Shown here piece by piece: positions 63,554 to 64,000 of a DNA stretch of 64,000 bases. Location of the stretch: positions 186,001 through 250,000 of the forward strand of contig NZ_NPDX01000005.1 in NCBI RefSeq assembly GCF_002811945.1, in the 5' to 3' direction. The stretch comes from Leptospira harrisiae. GTDB lineage: Bacteria > Spirochaetota > Leptospiria > Leptospirales > Leptospiraceae. Positions within the stretch are counted from its first letter, which is position 1; each line of letters starts with the position of its first letter. Both the position numbers and the translations under genes were made by a program. The notes beneath the pieces are model-generated. The model did not search any database. It was not told the DNA's origin and saw only the letters and a program-made list of their open reading frames with translations.

Positions 63554-64000
63554 TCAATACCTAAGTTTAAAATAGTGATACAATAAATCTTTTCCCTCAC
63601 GGGAAGAGAGTAACATTCTGTATGCTTCAGCAATTTTAGATTCGTTTTGCGATTGTTTTTGGATGAAATGAAAGAAGTCGTTTGCTCTTTCATCATATCC
63701 TAAGTTCAAAAGTAAGTTTAAATAAAAACTTTGGTCGTATTCATCGGCAAACGGTGAGTAGGCGATTGGTCGAAGTAAGTTTTCTGCATCTCTCCACTTT
63801 CGTATTTCAAAGTAACATCGTGCGTATATTTTTTTTTCTCTCCATCCAAGAACTCTTTGGTTTTTTAAATAGGTAAGAGATTTTTTTGGATCTTTTTCGA
63901 GTAAATAAACCACGCGGCCCATTAGATGGGAGGCTTGGAGATGTTTAGGGTCTTGTTCCAAAATGGTTAAGAGTTCCGCTTTTGCTTTTTCTGTTTCATT
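63554..64000 (-). CDS. TPR-repeat protein, 5' end outside window
   Basis: At least 148 C-terminal residues of a helical repeat protein. TPR-like units are seen in ILEQDPKHLQASHLMGRVVY and YLLEKDPKKSLTYLKNQRVL, and in YDQSFYLNLLLNLGYDERAN. The frame stays open to the right edge (NETEKAKAELLTIL at the edge), so the true start lies beyond 64000. The stop codon directly abuts the response-regulator stop, the two genes being convergent with no gap. Function unknown. Confidence 0.65.
   Translation of the reverse strand, partial: NETEKAKAELLTILEQDPKHLQASHLMGRVVYLLEKDPKKSLTYLKNQRVLGWREKKIYARCYFEIRKWRDAENLLRPIAYSPFADEYDQSFYLNLLLNLGYDERANDFFHFIQKQSQNESKIAEAYRMLLSSREGKDLLYHYFKLRY

Noticed and set aside
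1..64000. CRISPR array, prophage or insertion sequence
   Set aside because: No regular direct repeats with spacers, no transposase, integrase or phage genes were seen.

Overview
The window (about 38-39% G+C) looks like a chromosomal segment of a saprophytic Leptospira (Spirochaetota, L. biflexa-like). The case rests on a tandem family of DUF1554 lipoproteins ending in ICVEQ, short Leptospira-type lipoboxes, a tmRNA with tag ANNEFALAA and no encoded CCA, a Ktr-type K+ system beside ExbB/ExbD/TonB genes, and many Leptospira-style hypothetical lipoproteins. No phage, transposase, CRISPR array or rRNA was seen.

Layout. 1-5.4 kb: start of an OprO/P-type porin, two chemotaxis receptors and a DUF3052 protein. 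5.4-11.8 kb: small regulatory and metabolic genes: TetR with a downstream alpha/beta hydrolase, a LURP-one-like protein, DUF1579, a RibD/DHFR-like reductase, a GyrI-like protein, and a divergent SDR/AraC pair. 12-20.7 kb: a FadL-type porin, a GC-rich structured element beside tmRNA, then a three-gene unit (lipoprotein, FFLEELY-like protein, MotB/OmpA-like protein) and envelope proteins. 20.7-26 kb: aquaglyceroporin, malic enzyme, DoxX, AraC and a phasin-like gene with a striking tandem operator. 26-34 kb (minus strand): deaminase-like protein, KtrB/KtrA, BtuF-like protein, ExbB-ExbD-ExbD-TonB. 34-43 kb: MATE pump, cNMP-patatin, SPFH/zinc-ribbon cluster with a frameshift, and a DUF1549/DUF1553 plus DUF1501 pair. 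43-52 kb: gmd, then a minus-strand string (RNase D, NUDIX, VWA, TPR, Crp-like, STAS) and a plus-strand purF-queD-queC overlapping operon. 52-60.6 kb: SBBP lipoprotein, NmrA-like and Rrf2 genes, a large lipoprotein, and four tandem DUF1554 genes (one frameshifted), with two decayed relatives elsewhere in the window. 61-64 kb: pntAB-pntB without pntAA, a NarL-type regulator and a partial TPR gene.

Items most worth a second look: two Flavo-1-like RNA elements fused to gene 3' ends with compensatory hairpin changes; the GC-rich hairpin element and inverted T-arm copy beside tmRNA; the twin TTGTGC-N3-GCACAA sites before the phasin gene; the DUF1554 array with its shared GGGT/ACCC leader; and the zinc-ribbon gene split by a -1 frameshift. 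Start sites were moved from the longest ORF where a ribosome-binding site, signal peptide or family length argued for it. All family names come from reading the protein sequences, without database searches.
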